From Neptunicella sp048268085 (GTDB lineage: Bacteria > Pseudomonadota > Gammaproteobacteria > Enterobacterales > Alteromonadaceae): a stretch of 64,000 nt of DNA. Below are positions 63,930 to 64,000 of this stretch, piece after piece. Where the stretch lies: the NCBI RefSeq assembly GCF_048268085.1, contig NZ_JBLWWF010000004.1, positions 186,001-250,000 of the forward strand, written 5' to 3'. The stretch's first letter is position 1. Every line of letters begins with the position of its first letter. The notes under the pieces were generated by a model, which did not search any database, was not told the origin of the DNA, and saw only the letters and a program-made list of their open reading frames with translations. A program made the translations under genes and the position numbers.

Positions 63930-64000
63930 ATGCCGATCCCCACACTGAACAGAATCAACCACGCCCATTTATGCTTAACAATTGCCTTTGCTTGTAGTGC
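63930..64000 (+). CDS. Start of TgpA-like transglutaminase (DUF3488), cut by window edge
   Basis: An ATG at 63930 opens a frame to the end of the window (MPIPTLNRINHAHLCLTIAF). The hydrophobic stretch after a short N-terminus and the position after moxR and DUF58 fit the membrane TgpA/DUF3488 transglutaminase that ends this operon. Only 23 full codons are visible, so the call rests mainly on gene order. Confidence 0.55.
   Translation, partial: MPIPTLNRINHAHLCLTIAFACS

Noticed and set aside
1..64000. Mobile elements, CRISPR arrays, tRNA or rRNA genes
   Set aside because: No transposase, integrase, cas gene, repeat-spacer array or tRNA-like cloverleaf was noticed on either strand by reading; a tRNA or repeat scan could not be run.

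Overview
The window is a chromosomal stretch of a marine-type gammaproteobacterium, most likely in the Alteromonadales (Alteromonadaceae-like). The basis is the sequence of core proteins close to the Escherichia coli versions (Lrp, FabF, AcpP, FabG, RNase E, AnsA, RimJ), the gene orders rarA-lolA-ftsK-lrp and rne-rluC-yceF-yceD-rpmF-plsX-fab-pabC-mltG-tmk-holB-tatD, and families common in that order (DUF2788 before fldA, DUF2897 after dapE, DUF3034 beside a GGDEF/EAL protein). Base composition is moderate and looks even. I saw no insertion sequence, integrase, prophage, CRISPR array, tRNA or rRNA.

Layout. 1-5.6 kb: rarA (cut by the window start), lolA, ftsK and lrp on the minus strand, with alanine dehydrogenase ald divergent from lrp. 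5.6-6.5 kb: a small accessory patch with a decayed-looking reading frame, a tiny two-helix membrane protein and a mini XRE regulator. 6.5-8.2 kb: trhO and a secreted PEBP-like protein. 8.3-18.9 kb: the long minus-strand fatty-acid/phospholipid cluster yceD-rpmF-plsX-fabH-fabD-fabG-acpP-fabF, continued by pabC-mltG-tmk-holB-tatD. 19-24.8 kb: yceF, a HAD phosphatase, rluC and divergent rne with a highly structured 5' leader. 24.8-31.3 kb: fadH, sppA, ansA and a Bcr/CflA-type exporter. 31.4-36.1 kb: an operon of a cupredoxin-like secreted protein, a membrane GGDEF/EAL enzyme, a DUF3034 outer-membrane-like protein, a lipoprotein truncated haemoglobin and a DUF192 protein. 36.3-46.5 kb: mixed housekeeping genes (patatin-like lipase, an EIIA-Glc-like protein lacking the phospho-histidine, yffB-dapE, DUF2897, rimJ, LysR regulator, ybjQ, astE, an EAL protein, pgm). 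46.6-52.5 kb: ybfF, a DUF2788 gene, fldA, a DEAD-box helicase and a very large Nma111-like protease. 52.6-56.2 kb: etfBA divergent from ETF-ubiquinone oxidoreductase, with a palindromic operator between them. 56.3-64 kb: an H-NS protein, a histidine kinase/response-regulator pair whose output is GGDEF/EAL, and the start of a moxR-DUF58-tgpA operon cut by the window end.

Themes. Lipid metabolism appears as synthesis (fab cluster, plsX) and breakdown (fadH with a FadR-like site in its leader; ETF and ETF-QO with a LiuR-like site). Cyclic-di-GMP turnover is encoded by three separate EAL proteins with different inputs: periplasmic copper/haem context, no sensor domain, and a phosphorelay. The least explained region is the cupredoxin-GGDEF/EAL-DUF3034-globin-DUF192 operon. 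Several annotated starts are GTG or TTG, chosen by Shine-Dalgarno spacing and family N-termini.
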